From Reyranella sp. (lineage in GTDB: Bacteria > Pseudomonadota > Alphaproteobacteria > Reyranellales > Reyranellaceae): a DNA stretch of 64,000 nucleotides. Shown in pieces: positions 39,115-48,351 of this stretch (position 1 is its first letter; every line of letters starts with the position of its first letter). The stretch lies in the NCBI RefSeq assembly GCF_004297265.1, contig NZ_SCUT01000025.1, positions 124,001 to 188,000 on the forward strand, in the 5' to 3' direction. The notes below the pieces were generated by a model that ran no database searches, was not told the origin of the DNA, and was given only the letters and a program-made list of their open reading frames with translations. The position numbers and the translations under genes are program-made.

Positions 39115-40350
39115 TCAGGCTCCCGAGCTGAACGCCTGGATGCCGGTCATCGCACGTCCGAGGATCAGCGCATGGACGTCATGCGTGCCCTCGTAGGTGT
39201 TCACCGCCTCGAGGTTCATCGCGTGACGGATCACATGATACTCGTCCGAGACGCCGTTGCCGCCGTGCATGTCGCGGGCAACGCGGGCGATGTCGAGCGC
39301 CTTGCCGCAGTTGTTGCGCTTGATCAGCGAGATCATCTCGGGCTGGGCATGGCCCTTGTCCTTGAGGCGGCCGACCCGCACGCAGGCCTGGAGGCCCAGC
39401 GCAATCTCAGTCTGCATATCGGCGAGCTTCTTCTGGATGAGCTGGTTGGCGGCGAGAGGCCGGCCGAACTGCTTGCGCTCCATCGTATAGTTGCGCGCCT
39501 GCTTCCAGCAGAACTCCGCCGCACCCATGGCGCCCCAGGCGATGCCATAGCGGGCATTGTTGAGGCAGCCGAACGGGCCGCCGAGGCCGGCGACGTTGGG
39601 CATCAGGTTCTCGACCGGTACGAACACCTCGTCGAGCATGATTGCGCCCGTTACTGAGGCGCGCAGGCTGAACTTGCCCTCGATCTTCGGCGTCTCGATG
39701 CCCTTCCAGCCGCGCTCCAGGATGAAGCCGCGGATCGCGCCGCCGTCGAGCTTGGCCCAGATCACCAGCACGTCGGCGATCGGCGAATTGGTGATCCACA
39801 TCTTGGAACCGGAGAGGCTGAAGCCGCCCGGCACGGTCGTGGCGCGGGTCTTCATGCTGCCGGGATCCGAGCCGTGGTCGGGCTCGGTGAGGCCGAAGCA
39901 GCCGACCCACTCGCCGGTCGCGAGCTTGGGCAGGTACTTCATGCGCTGCTCTTCGCTGCCGTAGGCGTAGATCGGATGCATGACCAGCGACGACTGGACG
40001 CTCATGGCCGAGCGGTAACCGGAGTCGACGCGCTCGACTTCACGGGCGACCAGGCCGTAGCTCGTGTAGTTGGCGCCGGCGCAGCCGTACTTCTCGGGGA
40101 TGGTCGAGCCCAGCAGGCCGAGCGCGCCGAACTCGTTCATGATCTCGCGGTCGAACTTCTCGTGCCGGTTGGCCATCAGGACGCGCGACATCAGCTTGTC
40201 CTGGCAATAATCGCGCGCGACGTCGCGGATGGCGATCTCGTCCTCGGTCAGCTGGTCGTCGAGGAAGAACGGGTCTTCCCAGTCGAAGGGCCTGGCGTCG
40301 GCGCTGATGCCCTTGGCGGCGCTCTTGAGGGGGGTGGCGGCGTTGGCCAT
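39115..40350 (-). CDS. gcdH: glutaryl-CoA dehydrogenase
   Basis: Acyl-CoA dehydrogenase of 411 residues with the glutaryl-CoA signature N-terminus [35 protein letters not shown] and the catalytic E387 in [17 protein letters not shown]. It oxidises and decarboxylates glutaryl-CoA to crotonyl-CoA in lysine, tryptophan and benzoate degradation. A clear AGGAG ribosome site precedes the ATG. It follows the NitT/TauT-type transporter genes by 58 bases on the same strand. Confidence 0.93.
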   Translation of the reverse strand: MANAATPLKSAAKGISADARPFDWEDPFFLDDQLTEDEIAIRDVARDYCQDKLMSRVLMANRHEKFDREIMNEFGALGLLGSTIPEKYGCAGANYTSYGLVAREVERVDSGYRSAMSVQSSLVMHPIYAYGSEEQRMKYLPKLATGEWVGCFGLTEPDHGSDPGSMKTRATTVPGGFSLSGSKMWITNSPIADVLVIWAKLDGGAIRGFILERGWKGIETPKIEGKFSLRASVTGAIMLDEVFVPVENLMPNVAGLGGPFGCLNNARYGIAWGAMGAAEFCWKQARNYTMERKQFGRPLAANQLIQKKLADMQTEIALGLQACVRVGRLKDKGHAQPEMISLIKRNNCGKALDIARVARDMHGGNGVSDEYHVIRHAMNLEAVNTYEGTHDVHALILGRAMTGIQAFSSGA

Positions 40351-40408
40351 GTCTGCTCCTGGCTATTTCGCCCGCGTCTTATCAGGCAGGGCGGGCGACG
40401 CCAACGCC

Positions 40409-41209
40409 CTAAAGGGCCGTGCCCACGATGGTCTTGCCCGTCAGGGCTCGGAAAATCTCGAGGTTCAGCTTGCCAAAGGCCTCGGAGGCCCGCAGTTCCA
40501 CGGTGCGAGGGCGCGGCAGGTCGATGCGGAAGTCCGCCGCGATGCGGCCCGGGCGGGCCGACATGACGATCACGCGATCGGAGAGGAAGACCGCCTCCGG
40601 GATGGAATGCGTCACGAACAGGACCGTCTTGCGGGCCTCGCGGGCGAGGTCCTTCTCGCCCCAGATCCGCAGCAGTTCGAGCGCCATGTCGTCCCGCGTC
40701 ATGGCGTCGAGCGCGCCGAACGGCTCGTCCATCAGCAGGAGGGGCGGGTCGAGCAGCAGGGCGCGGCAGAGCGCGGCGCGCTGCTGCATGCCGCCGGACA
40801 GTTCGCGCGGAAGTTTGGCGCCGAAGCCGCCGAGGCCGGCCATGTCGAGGAGCTGCTCGGCGCGCGGCCGCAGTTTGCCAGGATCTTTGCCGGCCAGTTC
40901 GGCCGGCAGCAGCACGTTCTCCAGGATCGAGCGCCACTTCAGCAGGATCGGTGCCTGGAACACCATGCCGATATCCGGGATCGGCTGGGTCACCGTGCGG
41001 CCGGCGACCGTGATGGTGCCGGTCGTGGCCGGACGCAGCCCGGCCACGATGCGCAGCAGGGTCGACTTCCCGCAGCCGCTCGGTCCCACCAGCGAGACGA
41101 ACTCGCCGGCGCCGATGGACGCGGAAATACCGGCGAGCGCCTCGACCGGGCCGCTCGCCGCCTGATACGTCATGCCGACCCGGTCGAGGTCGATCAGTCC
41201 CTTTGTCAC
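40409..41209 (-). CDS. ABC transporter ATP-binding protein, TauB/SsuB type
   Basis: ATPase of 266 residues. Walker A is GPSGCGKSTLL, the signature is LSGGMQQRAALCRAL, Walker B is LLMDEPFGALDAMT and the switch His lies in FVTHSIPEAV. Third gene of a permease, binding-protein, ATPase operon (43011 to 40409). It is a second, independent importer of the same class as the one at 794-2378, with clearly different sequence. Confidence 0.93.
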   Translation of the reverse strand: MTKGLIDLDRVGMTYQAASGPVEALAGISASIGAGEFVSLVGPSGCGKSTLLRIVAGLRPATTGTITVAGRTVTQPIPDIGMVFQAPILLKWRSILENVLLPAELAGKDPGKLRPRAEQLLDMAGLGGFGAKLPRELSGGMQQRAALCRALLLDPPLLLMDEPFGALDAMTRDDMALELLRIWGEKDLAREARKTVLFVTHSIPEAVFLSDRVIVMSARPGRIAADFRIDLPRPRTVELRASEAFGKLNLEIFRALTGKTIVGTAL

Positions 41210-41227
41210 GCGACGCGACTGCCCGGA

Positions 41228-42214
41228 TCAGTTCGGCATCGCGACCTTGGTGAAGAACTCGGTCGAGTAGACGTCCTTGCACTCGACCTTCTTCGGCAGG
41301 CCCATGTAGGTGTTCACCAGATCGACCGAGTCGCACATCTTCTTCTCGTCGATCCAGCCGATGCCGTTCTTGGCGTAGCGGTCGGTCTTCATCAGGCCGA
41401 GGCCGATCATCATGTTGGGCGTCATCACCTCGACGTCGACCTCGGGCACGCGCTTCTTCAGGATTTCCATGGCGGCCTTCGGGTCGGCCATGACGTCGCG
41501 CCAGCCCATGTAGGAGGCTTCGAGGAAGTCCTTCAGGGCTTTGGGCCTGTCCTTCATCGTCTTGGCGCTGGCGATGATCGACATGGAGTACATGTCGAAG
41601 CCGAAATCGGCCCACGGCATCATGACGACATTGCCCTTGCCGGCGGCCTTCTCGTAGAGCGGCAGGCCGGTGCTGTAGTCGCCGACGCCGTCGACGCGCT
41701 TCTCGGCCACGGCGGCGATCTTGGCGGCGGGCTCGATGTTCACCCAGGAGACCTTGGCCGGGTCGATGCCGTTCACCTTGGCGAAGGCGGGGAACATCTG
41801 GCGCTGCGAATCGCCCGGAGGGGCCGCGAGGGTCTTGCCTTCCAGGTCCTTGGGCTTGGCGAGCGGCTTCTCCTTGAGGCTGAAGATGTTGAGCGGCGTC
41901 TTGTCGAACACCATGCCGACCGTCTTCACCGTCGTGCCACGGCCGACCGAGGCGATGACGACGGCGGCGTCGGCGAGTCCGGCATCGGCGCGGCCGGTGT
42001 CGACCTTGGCGATCGAGTCGCCCGATCCCTTGGAGTTCTCCAGGGTCACGTCGAGGCCCTTGGCCTTGTAATAGCCCTTGTCGAGGGCCACCCAGTAGGC
42101 GGCGTGGTCGCCGACCGCGAACCAGTTGAGTGCGAAAGTGAACTTCTCCTGCGCCGAGGCGGCGCCGGACGTGGCCAGCAACGCGGCCAGCGCAAGCGAC
42201 AGTGTGCGAGTCAT
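41228..42214 (-). CDS. ABC transporter substrate-binding protein, NMT1/THI5-like
   Basis: Periplasmic receptor of 328 residues with signal peptide MTRTLSLALAALLATSGAASA. The mature start FTFALNWFAVGDHAAYWVAL and the pocket region ADAGLADAAVVIASVGRG are typical of NMT1/SsuA-like proteins. A pair of conserved loops, LAAPPGDSQRQMFP and VNIEPAAKIAAV, follows. Substrate unknown; the divergent catabolic operon gives the best hint (a sugar acid, amide or amino acid derivative). Confidence 0.9.
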   Translation of the reverse strand: MTRTLSLALAALLATSGAASAQEKFTFALNWFAVGDHAAYWVALDKGYYKAKGLDVTLENSKGSGDSIAKVDTGRADAGLADAAVVIASVGRGTTVKTVGMVFDKTPLNIFSLKEKPLAKPKDLEGKTLAAPPGDSQRQMFPAFAKVNGIDPAKVSWVNIEPAAKIAAVAEKRVDGVGDYSTGLPLYEKAAGKGNVVMMPWADFGFDMYSMSIIASAKTMKDRPKALKDFLEASYMGWRDVMADPKAAMEILKKRVPEVDVEVMTPNMMIGLGLMKTDRYAKNGIGWIDEKKMCDSVDLVNTYMGLPKKVECKDVYSTEFFTKVAMPN

Positions 42215-42243
42215 GACGGTCTCCCTTTATCCCTTCCCCGATC

Positions 42244-43011
42244 TCAGTCGACGCCCTCGGCCCAGGGGGCCCAGAGGTGCGCCAGCAATACGACAGCGCC
42301 GTAGAGCACGAGGCCCACGACGGAAATCCAGACCAGGGCTGCGAACGCCACGGAGGTGTTCATGCTGCTCTGGGTGGTGACGATGACGTAGCCCAGGCCG
42401 CGCTGGGAGGCGACGAACTCGCCGACGATCGCACCCACCACCGCGGCGGTCGCCGTGATCTTCAGCGCGCTCAGGATATAGGGGAGCGCATTGGGGATGC
42501 GGATCTTGACGAAGATCTTCCATTTCGGCGCGTTGAAGACGCGCCCGAGGTCGAGCATGTCGGGCTCGACCTGGGACAGGCCGACGGCTGTGTTGATGAC
42601 CACCGGGAAGAAGCCGATCAGCGCGCCCATCAGCATGTTGGGGAAGATGCCGTAGCCCATCCAGATCAGGAACAGCGGTGCGATCGCCACCTTGGGCAAT
42701 GTATTCACGAACACCAGGAACGGCACGAGGGCGTTGGCGAGGATGGGCGACCAGGCGATGGCGACACCCAGCGCCACGCCGACCACAGCGGCCATCAGGA
42801 ACGCGCCGATGATCTCCAGCGTCGTGGTCCAGAGATGACCGGCCCAGGCGGTGTCGCCGTGCCATAGCGCGTTCCAGACCGACAGCGGGGCGGGTAGGAG
42901 ATACTCGCGGATGTTGCCGAAGGTGACGGCGGCCTGCCAACTGGCGAGCAGGAAAGCGAAGAGGGCGAGAGTCGGCCAGTAACGGTTGGCCAAGGTGCCG
43001 AATTTCGTCAT
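42244..43011 (-). CDS. ABC transporter permease, TauC/SsuC type
   Basis: Membrane subunit of 255 residues with six hydrophobic segments. The EAA-type loop is at VEPDMLDLGRVFNAPKWKIFV, followed by IRIPNALPYILSALK. First gene of the minus-strand importer operon. Its start lies 10 bases from a perfect palindrome at 43021-43040. Confidence 0.92.
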   Translation of the reverse strand: MTKFGTLANRYWPTLALFAFLLASWQAAVTFGNIREYLLPAPLSVWNALWHGDTAWAGHLWTTTLEIIGAFLMAAVVGVALGVAIAWSPILANALVPFLVFVNTLPKVAIAPLFLIWMGYGIFPNMLMGALIGFFPVVINTAVGLSQVEPDMLDLGRVFNAPKWKIFVKIRIPNALPYILSALKITATAAVVGAIVGEFVASQRGLGYVIVTTQSSMNTSVAFAALVWISVVGLVLYGAVVLLAHLWAPWAEGVD

Positions 43012-43020
43012 GCGCTTGCA

Positions 43021-43040
43021 GCGATGAAACTGTTCATCGC
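43021..43040. promoter_or_regulatory. perfect 8-4-8 palindrome, candidate operator
   Basis: GCGATGAA-ACTG-TTCATCGC, arms exactly complementary, located in the 108-base gap between the divergent transporter operon (start 43011) and catabolic operon (start 43120). A partial repeat of one arm (GCGATGAG) occurs at 43071-43078. The symmetry and position suggest a binding site for a dimeric repressor controlling both operons. No regulator gene lies next to it in this window. Confidence 0.5.
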
Positions 43041-43119
43041 TTTCGTCCCGCTGATATCATGTGCCCCCATGCGATGAGACTGGCGAACGCGCATTTGCCC
43101 GTCAAGGCGAGGTTCGTCC

Positions 43120-43938
43120 GTGAAGCTATCACTCTGCAACGAGGTCATCCGCGAGCTTCCCTTCGAGCGCCAATGCGCTCTGGCGGCGGCGCTCGGCTAC
43201 AAGGGCCTCGAAGTCGCGCCCTTTACCTTGGGAGACGATGCATGGCGCATGCCAGCCTCGCGGCGCGCCGAGGTCCGCCGGGCCTGCAGCGAAGCGGGCA
43301 TCGAGGTGAGTGGTCTCCATTGGCTGCTGGCCGCGCCTGCCAGCCTCTCGATCGCCACCGACGATCGGACGGTATGGCAGCGCAGTGTCGACGTGATGCT
43401 GTCATCGATCGAACTTTGCGCCGAACTGGGCGGCACCTATCTGGTCCATGGTTCGCCCGGTCAGAGGCGCGTCGCACAGCCGGACGATGCCAAGCGGGTC
43501 GAGGAAGCCTGGGCGACCGCTGCGGTCTCCGCGGAGAAGGCGGGCGTGGTCTATTGTCTGGAGCCGCTCGCCCGACCGGATTGCAACTTCGTCAACACGC
43601 TCGGCGAGGCCGAAGTCGTCGTGCGGCGGATCGGCAGTCCGGCCTTCCGGCTGATGGTCGACACGCTGGCGTCCAGCCTGGAAGAGAAGGAGCCGGTTGC
43701 CGACGCCATCCGCCGCTGGATGCCGACGGGGCTGATGGCGCATGTTCAGTTCAACGATCGCAACAAGCGTGGGCCGGGCGAGGGAGCGGACAAGTTCGCG
43801 CCCGTGGTCGAGGCGCTGCGCGACACGGGTTATGATGGCTGGGTCGCCATGGAACCCTTTATCTACGAGCCCGACGGTCCGACCTGCGCGGCGCGCATGA
43901 TCGGCTACGTCCAAGGTCTGCTGGAGCAAACCGTATGA
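43120..43938 (+). CDS. sugar phosphate isomerase/epimerase family protein (AP endonuclease 2 fold)
   Basis: TIM-barrel protein of 272 residues, GTG start. Segments typical of the family are LCNEVIRELPFERQCALAAA, LVHGSPGQRR, YCLEPLARPDCNFVNTLGE (metal-binding Glu) and HVQFNDRNKRGPGEG (His ligand), ending with GWVAMEPFIYEPD. A divalent metal at the barrel mouth and sugar or hydroxyacid epimerase activity are expected. First gene of a seven-gene operon; its stop overlaps the next ATG by 4 bases. Confidence 0.86.
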   Translation: MKLSLCNEVIRELPFERQCALAAALGYKGLEVAPFTLGDDAWRMPASRRAEVRRACSEAGIEVSGLHWLLAAPASLSIATDDRTVWQRSVDVMLSSIELCAELGGTYLVHGSPGQRRVAQPDDAKRVEEAWATAAVSAEKAGVVYCLEPLARPDCNFVNTLGEAEVVVRRIGSPAFRLMVDTLASSLEEKEPVADAIRRWMPTGLMAHVQFNDRNKRGPGEGADKFAPVVEALRDTGYDGWVAMEPFIYEPDGPTCAARMIGYVQGLLEQTV

Positions 43939-45380
43939 AAGTGAAGGTTGAGGCGGTCGACCGCTTCGAGCGCGACCACCGCCTGCGCCTGCCGTTCCGC
44001 TTCGGCGTCATCACCGTGACGCAGGGCATCCAGGCGATCATCCGCGTGCGCATCGCACTCGAGGACGGCCGCAGGAGCGAGGGCGTCGCCGCCGAGGCGC
44101 TCGGCGCCAAATGGTTCGAGAAGAGCCCGGATTTCTCCGACGCGCAGAATCTCGACCAGCTTCGGCAGGCGCTGCAACTCGCCATCGACCACTACACCGC
44201 GCGCGGCTTCGACACGCCGTTCGGTCTCTATGCCGGCAGCTATCGCCAGCAGATCGCAGGCGGCGCCGAACTCGGCCTCAATCCGCTGGTTGCCTCGTAC
44301 GGGCCGGCGCTGCTCGACCGCGCGATCATCGACGCGGTGGGCAAGGCGACGGGACAATCCTTCGCGCAGATGATCGCCGCCAATGTGCCGGGCATCGCGG
44401 CGACAGATCTGACGCCCGACATCGAGGCAGGACATCTCGCGGGCTTCCTGGCGGCCTTGAAGCCGCGCCCGTCGATCGATCTTCGCCATACGGTGGGTCT
44501 GGTCGATCCGCTGACGACCGCGGAACGGCCAGCCTCGGAGCGCGTGAACGACGGGCTGCCGGAAACGCTCGAAGAGGTCGTCTCGTATTATCGCGGCCGC
44601 TACTACAAGCTGAAGGTGGGCGGCGACATCAAGGCCGACCTCGACCGGCTGACGCGCATCGCCTCGGTGCTGGATGCCGGCGCCGGCGACTACAAGGTCA
44701 CGTTCGACGGCAACGAGCAGTATGACGATGTCGACGGCATCGTCGAACTCTGGCGCAAGGTCGAGGAGACGCCGGCCCTTGCCAAGATGGTCGAGGCGAC
44801 ACTGTTCATCGAGCAGCCGATCAAGCGGCAGGCGGCGCTCAGCCGGCCGGTGACGGCGCTGGCGAAGTATCGCCCCGTCATCATCGACGAGTCAGACGGC
44901 GAGCTGTCGACCTTCCCCGAAGCGCTGAAGCTCGGCTATGCCGGCGTTTCGAGCAAGAATTGCAAGGGCTTCTACAAATCGATCCTGAATGCCGCCCGCG
45001 TCGCGAAGCTCGGCCCGGGATACTTCATGTCGGCCGAGGATCTCACCACGCAGCCCGGCGTCAGCGTCCAGCAGGACCTGGCCCTGGTCTCGCTGCTGGG
45101 CCTCACCCATGTCGAGCGCAATGCCCACCACTTCATCGATGGCATGTCGTCGGCTTCGGATGCCGAGCAGAACGCTTTCGTGGCGGCACATCCCGATCTC
45201 TACGACCGGCAGCCGGGCAAGCCGGCACGTCTGAAGGTGCGTGACGGAGCGCTGGCATTGGGCTCGCTGAGCTGCGCGGGTTTTGCGGTCGGCGTCGATC
45301 TCGATTTTGCGGTGCTCAGGTCGATGCCCGCCGCACCGCGCGAACGCCTGGTCCCGGCCCATCCTGGAGGCAAGAAATGA
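43935..45380 (+). CDS. enolase superfamily protein (mandelate racemase-like)
   Basis: Enzyme of 481 residues, longer than usual for the superfamily. Metal-binding residues at barrel strand ends are visible: D258 (FDGNEQYDD), E293 (LFIEQPIKRQ) and D318/E319 (IIDESDGEL). A candidate catalytic lysine lies in YYKLKVGGD, with VSSKNCKG near the end of the barrel. Members dehydrate or epimerise acid sugars and amino acid derivatives. With an isomerase, epimerase and DapA-like aldolase next to it, acid-sugar breakdown is the most likely role (inference). Confidence 0.83.
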   Translation: MKVKVEAVDRFERDHRLRLPFRFGVITVTQGIQAIIRVRIALEDGRRSEGVAAEALGAKWFEKSPDFSDAQNLDQLRQALQLAIDHYTARGFDTPFGLYAGSYRQQIAGGAELGLNPLVASYGPALLDRAIIDAVGKATGQSFAQMIAANVPGIAATDLTPDIEAGHLAGFLAALKPRPSIDLRHTVGLVDPLTTAERPASERVNDGLPETLEEVVSYYRGRYYKLKVGGDIKADLDRLTRIASVLDAGAGDYKVTFDGNEQYDDVDGIVELWRKVEETPALAKMVEATLFIEQPIKRQAALSRPVTALAKYRPVIIDESDGELSTFPEALKLGYAGVSSKNCKGFYKSILNAARVAKLGPGYFMSAEDLTTQPGVSVQQDLALVSLLGLTHVERNAHHFIDGMSSASDAEQNAFVAAHPDLYDRQPGKPARLKVRDGALALGSLSCAGFAVGVDLDFAVLRSMPAAPRERLVPAHPGGKK

Positions 45381-46408
45381 GTGCCAACCTGCCGGCCCGC
45401 TTCGAGAGCGTCGAAGCCGTCGAGGACTTCATGACCGCCCCGTCCGCCGAGCTCGTGGCCGACCTCGCGGCGACGCCGGGCGATATCCTGGTGCTGGGCG
45501 TCGGCGGCAAGATGGGGCCGACCTTGGCGCGCATGGCCAAGCGCGCGGCGCCGATCAAGCGCGTGATGGGCGTGGCGCGTTTCAGCGAGCCTGGTGTGAA
45601 GGAAGCGCTGGAGAAGTCCGGCGTGGAGCCGATCTCGGCCGACCTGCTGGATCGCTCGGCGCTGGAGAAGCTGCCGAAGGCCGCCAACGTCGTGTTCATG
45701 GCGGGGCGCAAGTTCGGCGCGACGGGCGACGTGCCGCTCACCTGGGCGATGAACGTGCAGGTTCCGGCGATGGTCGCCGAAGTCTTCAAGGAGTCGCGTA
45801 TCGTCGCCTTCTCGACGGGATGCGTCTATCCGTTCGTGCCGGTCGACAGCGGCGGTGCCACGGAAGACGTCCCGCCGGTGCCGCCCTCAGGCGACTATGC
45901 GAACTCCTGCGTCGGGCGTGAGCGCATGTTCGAGTATTTCTCGGCGCGTCACGGCACGCCCGGCCGGCTGTTCCGACTCAATTACGCGATCGACATGCGC
46001 TACGGCGTCTTGCACGACGTCGGACGCAAGGTGAGGGACGGCGAGCCGATCGACCTGTCGATGGGCCATGTCAACGTGATCTGGCAGGGCGATGCCAACT
46101 CGGTCGCGTTGCGCTGCCTGGCGCGCGCGACGACGCCCACGACGCCGATCAACGTCACGGGGCTGGAGACCATCGAGATCCGCAAACTGGCCGCGGAATT
46201 CGGCAAGCTGCTGGGCAGGACGCCGACGCTCACCGGCAAGGAAGCGCCGACCGGCTGGCTGAACAATGCGAGCCGCATGGAGAAGGAATTCGGACCGCCC
46301 AGCGTGCCGCTCTCGAAGATGATCGAATGGACGACCGATTGGCTCGAGCGCGACATGGAGACCCTGAACAAGCCCACGCACTACGAGGTACGCGATGGCA
46401 AGTACTGA
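45377..46408 (+). CDS. NAD(P)-dependent epimerase/dehydratase (SDR) family protein
   Basis: Extended short-chain dehydrogenase-like protein of 343 residues. The nucleotide site is ILVLGVGGKMGPTLARM, and later segments include FSTGCVYPFVP, NSCVGRERMFEYFS (an Arg where the catalytic YxxxK Tyr/Lys pair would normally be expected) and LNYAIDMRYGVL. The canonical YxxxK motif is not evident, so activity may differ from standard epimerases. It overlaps the previous gene by 4 bases and the next by 14. Confidence 0.8.
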   Translation: MSANLPARFESVEAVEDFMTAPSAELVADLAATPGDILVLGVGGKMGPTLARMAKRAAPIKRVMGVARFSEPGVKEALEKSGVEPISADLLDRSALEKLPKAANVVFMAGRKFGATGDVPLTWAMNVQVPAMVAEVFKESRIVAFSTGCVYPFVPVDSGGATEDVPPVPPSGDYANSCVGRERMFEYFSARHGTPGRLFRLNYAIDMRYGVLHDVGRKVRDGEPIDLSMGHVNVIWQGDANSVALRCLARATTPTTPINVTGLETIEIRKLAAEFGKLLGRTPTLTGKEAPTGWLNNASRMEKEFGPPSVPLSKMIEWTTDWLERDMETLNKPTHYEVRDGKY

Positions 46409-47264
46409 TTTGCCGGACGTCCGGCCGATCGATCCCGAGCAGTGCGACGAGGTATGGCCGCTGTCGATCGAGGCGGGCTGGAACCAGAATGTCGCCGACT
46501 GGCGGTTCATGCTGGGCGCCGGACGCGGCTTCGGCTGCACGGCGCCCGACGGGACGTGGCAGGCGAGTTCCCTGATCCTGCCGCTCGGCCAGAAACTCGC
46601 CTGGATCAGCATGGTGCTGGTGACGAAGGAGCGCCGTCGGGGCGGTGTCGGGACCGGCCTGCTGAAGCGTTGCATCGATGAGGTGCGAGCCGCCGATGCG
46701 GTTGCGGGCCTCGACGCGACGGAGCAGGGGCGGCCGATCTATCTGCCGCTGGGCTTTCGTGACCTCTACCCGATCGCACGCTGGCATTTCGACGGTCTGA
46801 AGAGCGAAGCGGTGGCGCCGCCGGCCGGCGTCACGGTCCGGCCGATCACCCCGGCCGACCTGCCGCGGCTCGCCGTCTACGACCGGCCGCTGACCGGCAT
46901 GGAGCGTCCGTCGATCCTGATGCATCTGGCCTTGCGTCAGCCGGGCCGGGCCTGGCTGGCCGAAGACATGGGCGACAAGATCGTGGGCTTCGTGCTGGGC
47001 CGCGAAGGCCGCACGGCGACGTCGCTCGGGCCCGTGGTCGCGGATCGCGAGCCCATCGCCCTGTCGCTGATCTCGCGCGCGGCGGCTGCCGCTCCAGGGC
47101 CGTTCATCATCGACGTGCCGGAGGCGCACCAGGCCGTCCGCGCCTGGCTCCAGGAGCAGGGCGCGACCTCGCCGCGCGGCTACATGCGGATGACCCTGGG
47201 CACCGCGAAGGGACTGGACGATCCCTCGCATGTCTTCGCCCTTGCGGGTCCTGAATTGGGATAG
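46395..47264 (+). CDS. GNAT family N-acetyltransferase
   Basis: Protein of 289 residues with an N-terminal GNAT domain; the acetyl-CoA loop is LVTKERRRGGVGTGLLKRC, followed by GLDATEQGRPIYLPLGFRD. A second GNAT-like C-terminal half includes GFVLGREGRTATSLGPVVAD. Two-domain acetyltransferases of this build are common and unassigned. The start lies inside the epimerase 3' end (14-base overlap). Confidence 0.85.
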   Translation: MASTDLPDVRPIDPEQCDEVWPLSIEAGWNQNVADWRFMLGAGRGFGCTAPDGTWQASSLILPLGQKLAWISMVLVTKERRRGGVGTGLLKRCIDEVRAADAVAGLDATEQGRPIYLPLGFRDLYPIARWHFDGLKSEAVAPPAGVTVRPITPADLPRLAVYDRPLTGMERPSILMHLALRQPGRAWLAEDMGDKIVGFVLGREGRTATSLGPVVADREPIALSLISRAAAAAPGPFIIDVPEAHQAVRAWLQEQGATSPRGYMRMTLGTAKGLDDPSHVFALAGPELG

Positions 47265-47273
47265 GATGCAGAT

Positions 47274-48347
47274 ATGAGCACCGACAAGGCCCTTCACTGG
47301 CGCGATCTTCCGGCGCCGGTCCTGTCCCTGCTGCGGCAGGGCACCGTCATCCCCGCGCATCCGCTGGCGCTCGATACCGACCGCAAATTCGACAGGCAGT
47401 CGCAGCGAGCCTTGAGCCGCTACTACCTGGATGCCGGTTCGGGCGGGCTGGCGGTGGGTGTGCATTCGACGCAGTTCGCCATCCGCGAAGTCGGGCTCTA
47501 TCGCCCGGTCCTCGAACTCGCCATCGAGACGGCGCGCGACTGGACCGACCGGCCCCTGGTCATGATTGCCGGCGCCGTCGGCAGGACGGCGCAGGCGGTC
47601 GAGGAAGCGCGCACGGCACGGTCGCTCGGCTATCACGCGGTGCTGCTGTCGCTGGCGGCGCTGAAGGGGGCCAGCGAGGACGAGCTGATCGAGCATTGCA
47701 CGGCGGTCGCGAAGGAGATGCCGCTGATCGGCTTCTACCTGCAGACGGCCGTGGGCGGCATCAAGCTGTCGCGTGAATTCTGGATGCGCTTCGCGGCAAT
47801 CGACAACGTCGTGGCGATCAAGGTGGCGCCGTTCAACCGCTACCGGACGCTCGACGTCTGCTTCGGCATTGCGGCCGCCCACGCCGAGGATCGCATCACG
47901 CTCTACACCGGCAACGACGATCACATCGTGGCCGATCTCGTCACGCCGATGGTCGTGCGCACCGGCAATCGTGAGGTCACCTTGCGTTTCCAGGGCGGGC
48001 TGCTGGGTCACTGGAGTGTCTGGACGCGCGGCGCGGTGAAGATGCTGGAGCGGCTGAAGCTCTCGGTCTCGAACGGCTTGATCCCGCCCGAAGTGCTGGC
48101 GCTCGATTCCTTCGTGACGGACTGCAACAGCGTCGTGTTCGACGTCGACCACGATTTCGCGGGCTGCATTCCGGGCTGCCACGAGATCCTGCGGCGGCAG
48201 GGACTTCTGAAGTCGATCGAATGCCTCGATCCTCACGAAAAACTCAGCCCCGGCCAGAGCGAGGGGATCGACCGGCTCTATGCGACCTATCCCGAGCTGC
48301 ATGACGACGCCTTCGTGGCGGTGAACCTCGTGCGTTGGCGGAACTGA
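47274..48347 (+). CDS. dihydrodipicolinate synthase (DapA) family protein
   Basis: Class I aldolase family protein of 357 residues, about 60 longer than DapA. The Schiff-base lysine candidate is in NVVAIKVAPFNRYRT, and IGFYLQTAVGGIKL provides the usual region with Tyr two strands before it. The N-terminus VIPAHPLALDTDRKFDRQSQ replaces the usual TPF start. It probably cleaves or forms a 2-oxo acid aldol in the operon's pathway; this is not a true lysine-biosynthesis DapA. Confidence 0.83.
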   Translation: MSTDKALHWRDLPAPVLSLLRQGTVIPAHPLALDTDRKFDRQSQRALSRYYLDAGSGGLAVGVHSTQFAIREVGLYRPVLELAIETARDWTDRPLVMIAGAVGRTAQAVEEARTARSLGYHAVLLSLAALKGASEDELIEHCTAVAKEMPLIGFYLQTAVGGIKLSREFWMRFAAIDNVVAIKVAPFNRYRTLDVCFGIAAAHAEDRITLYTGNDDHIVADLVTPMVVRTGNREVTLRFQGGLLGHWSVWTRGAVKMLERLKLSVSNGLIPPEVLALDSFVTDCNSVVFDVDHDFAGCIPGCHEILRRQGLLKSIECLDPHEKLSPGQSEGIDRLYATYPELHDDAFVAVNLVRWRN

Positions 48348-48351
48348 ACCC

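Noticed and set aside
40229..42304. A 691-codon plus-strand open frame across the minus-strand transporter genes
   Set aside because: Its product is a His/Gly/Arg-rich shadow without domains; the minus-strand frames there hold clear ABC transporter motifs.
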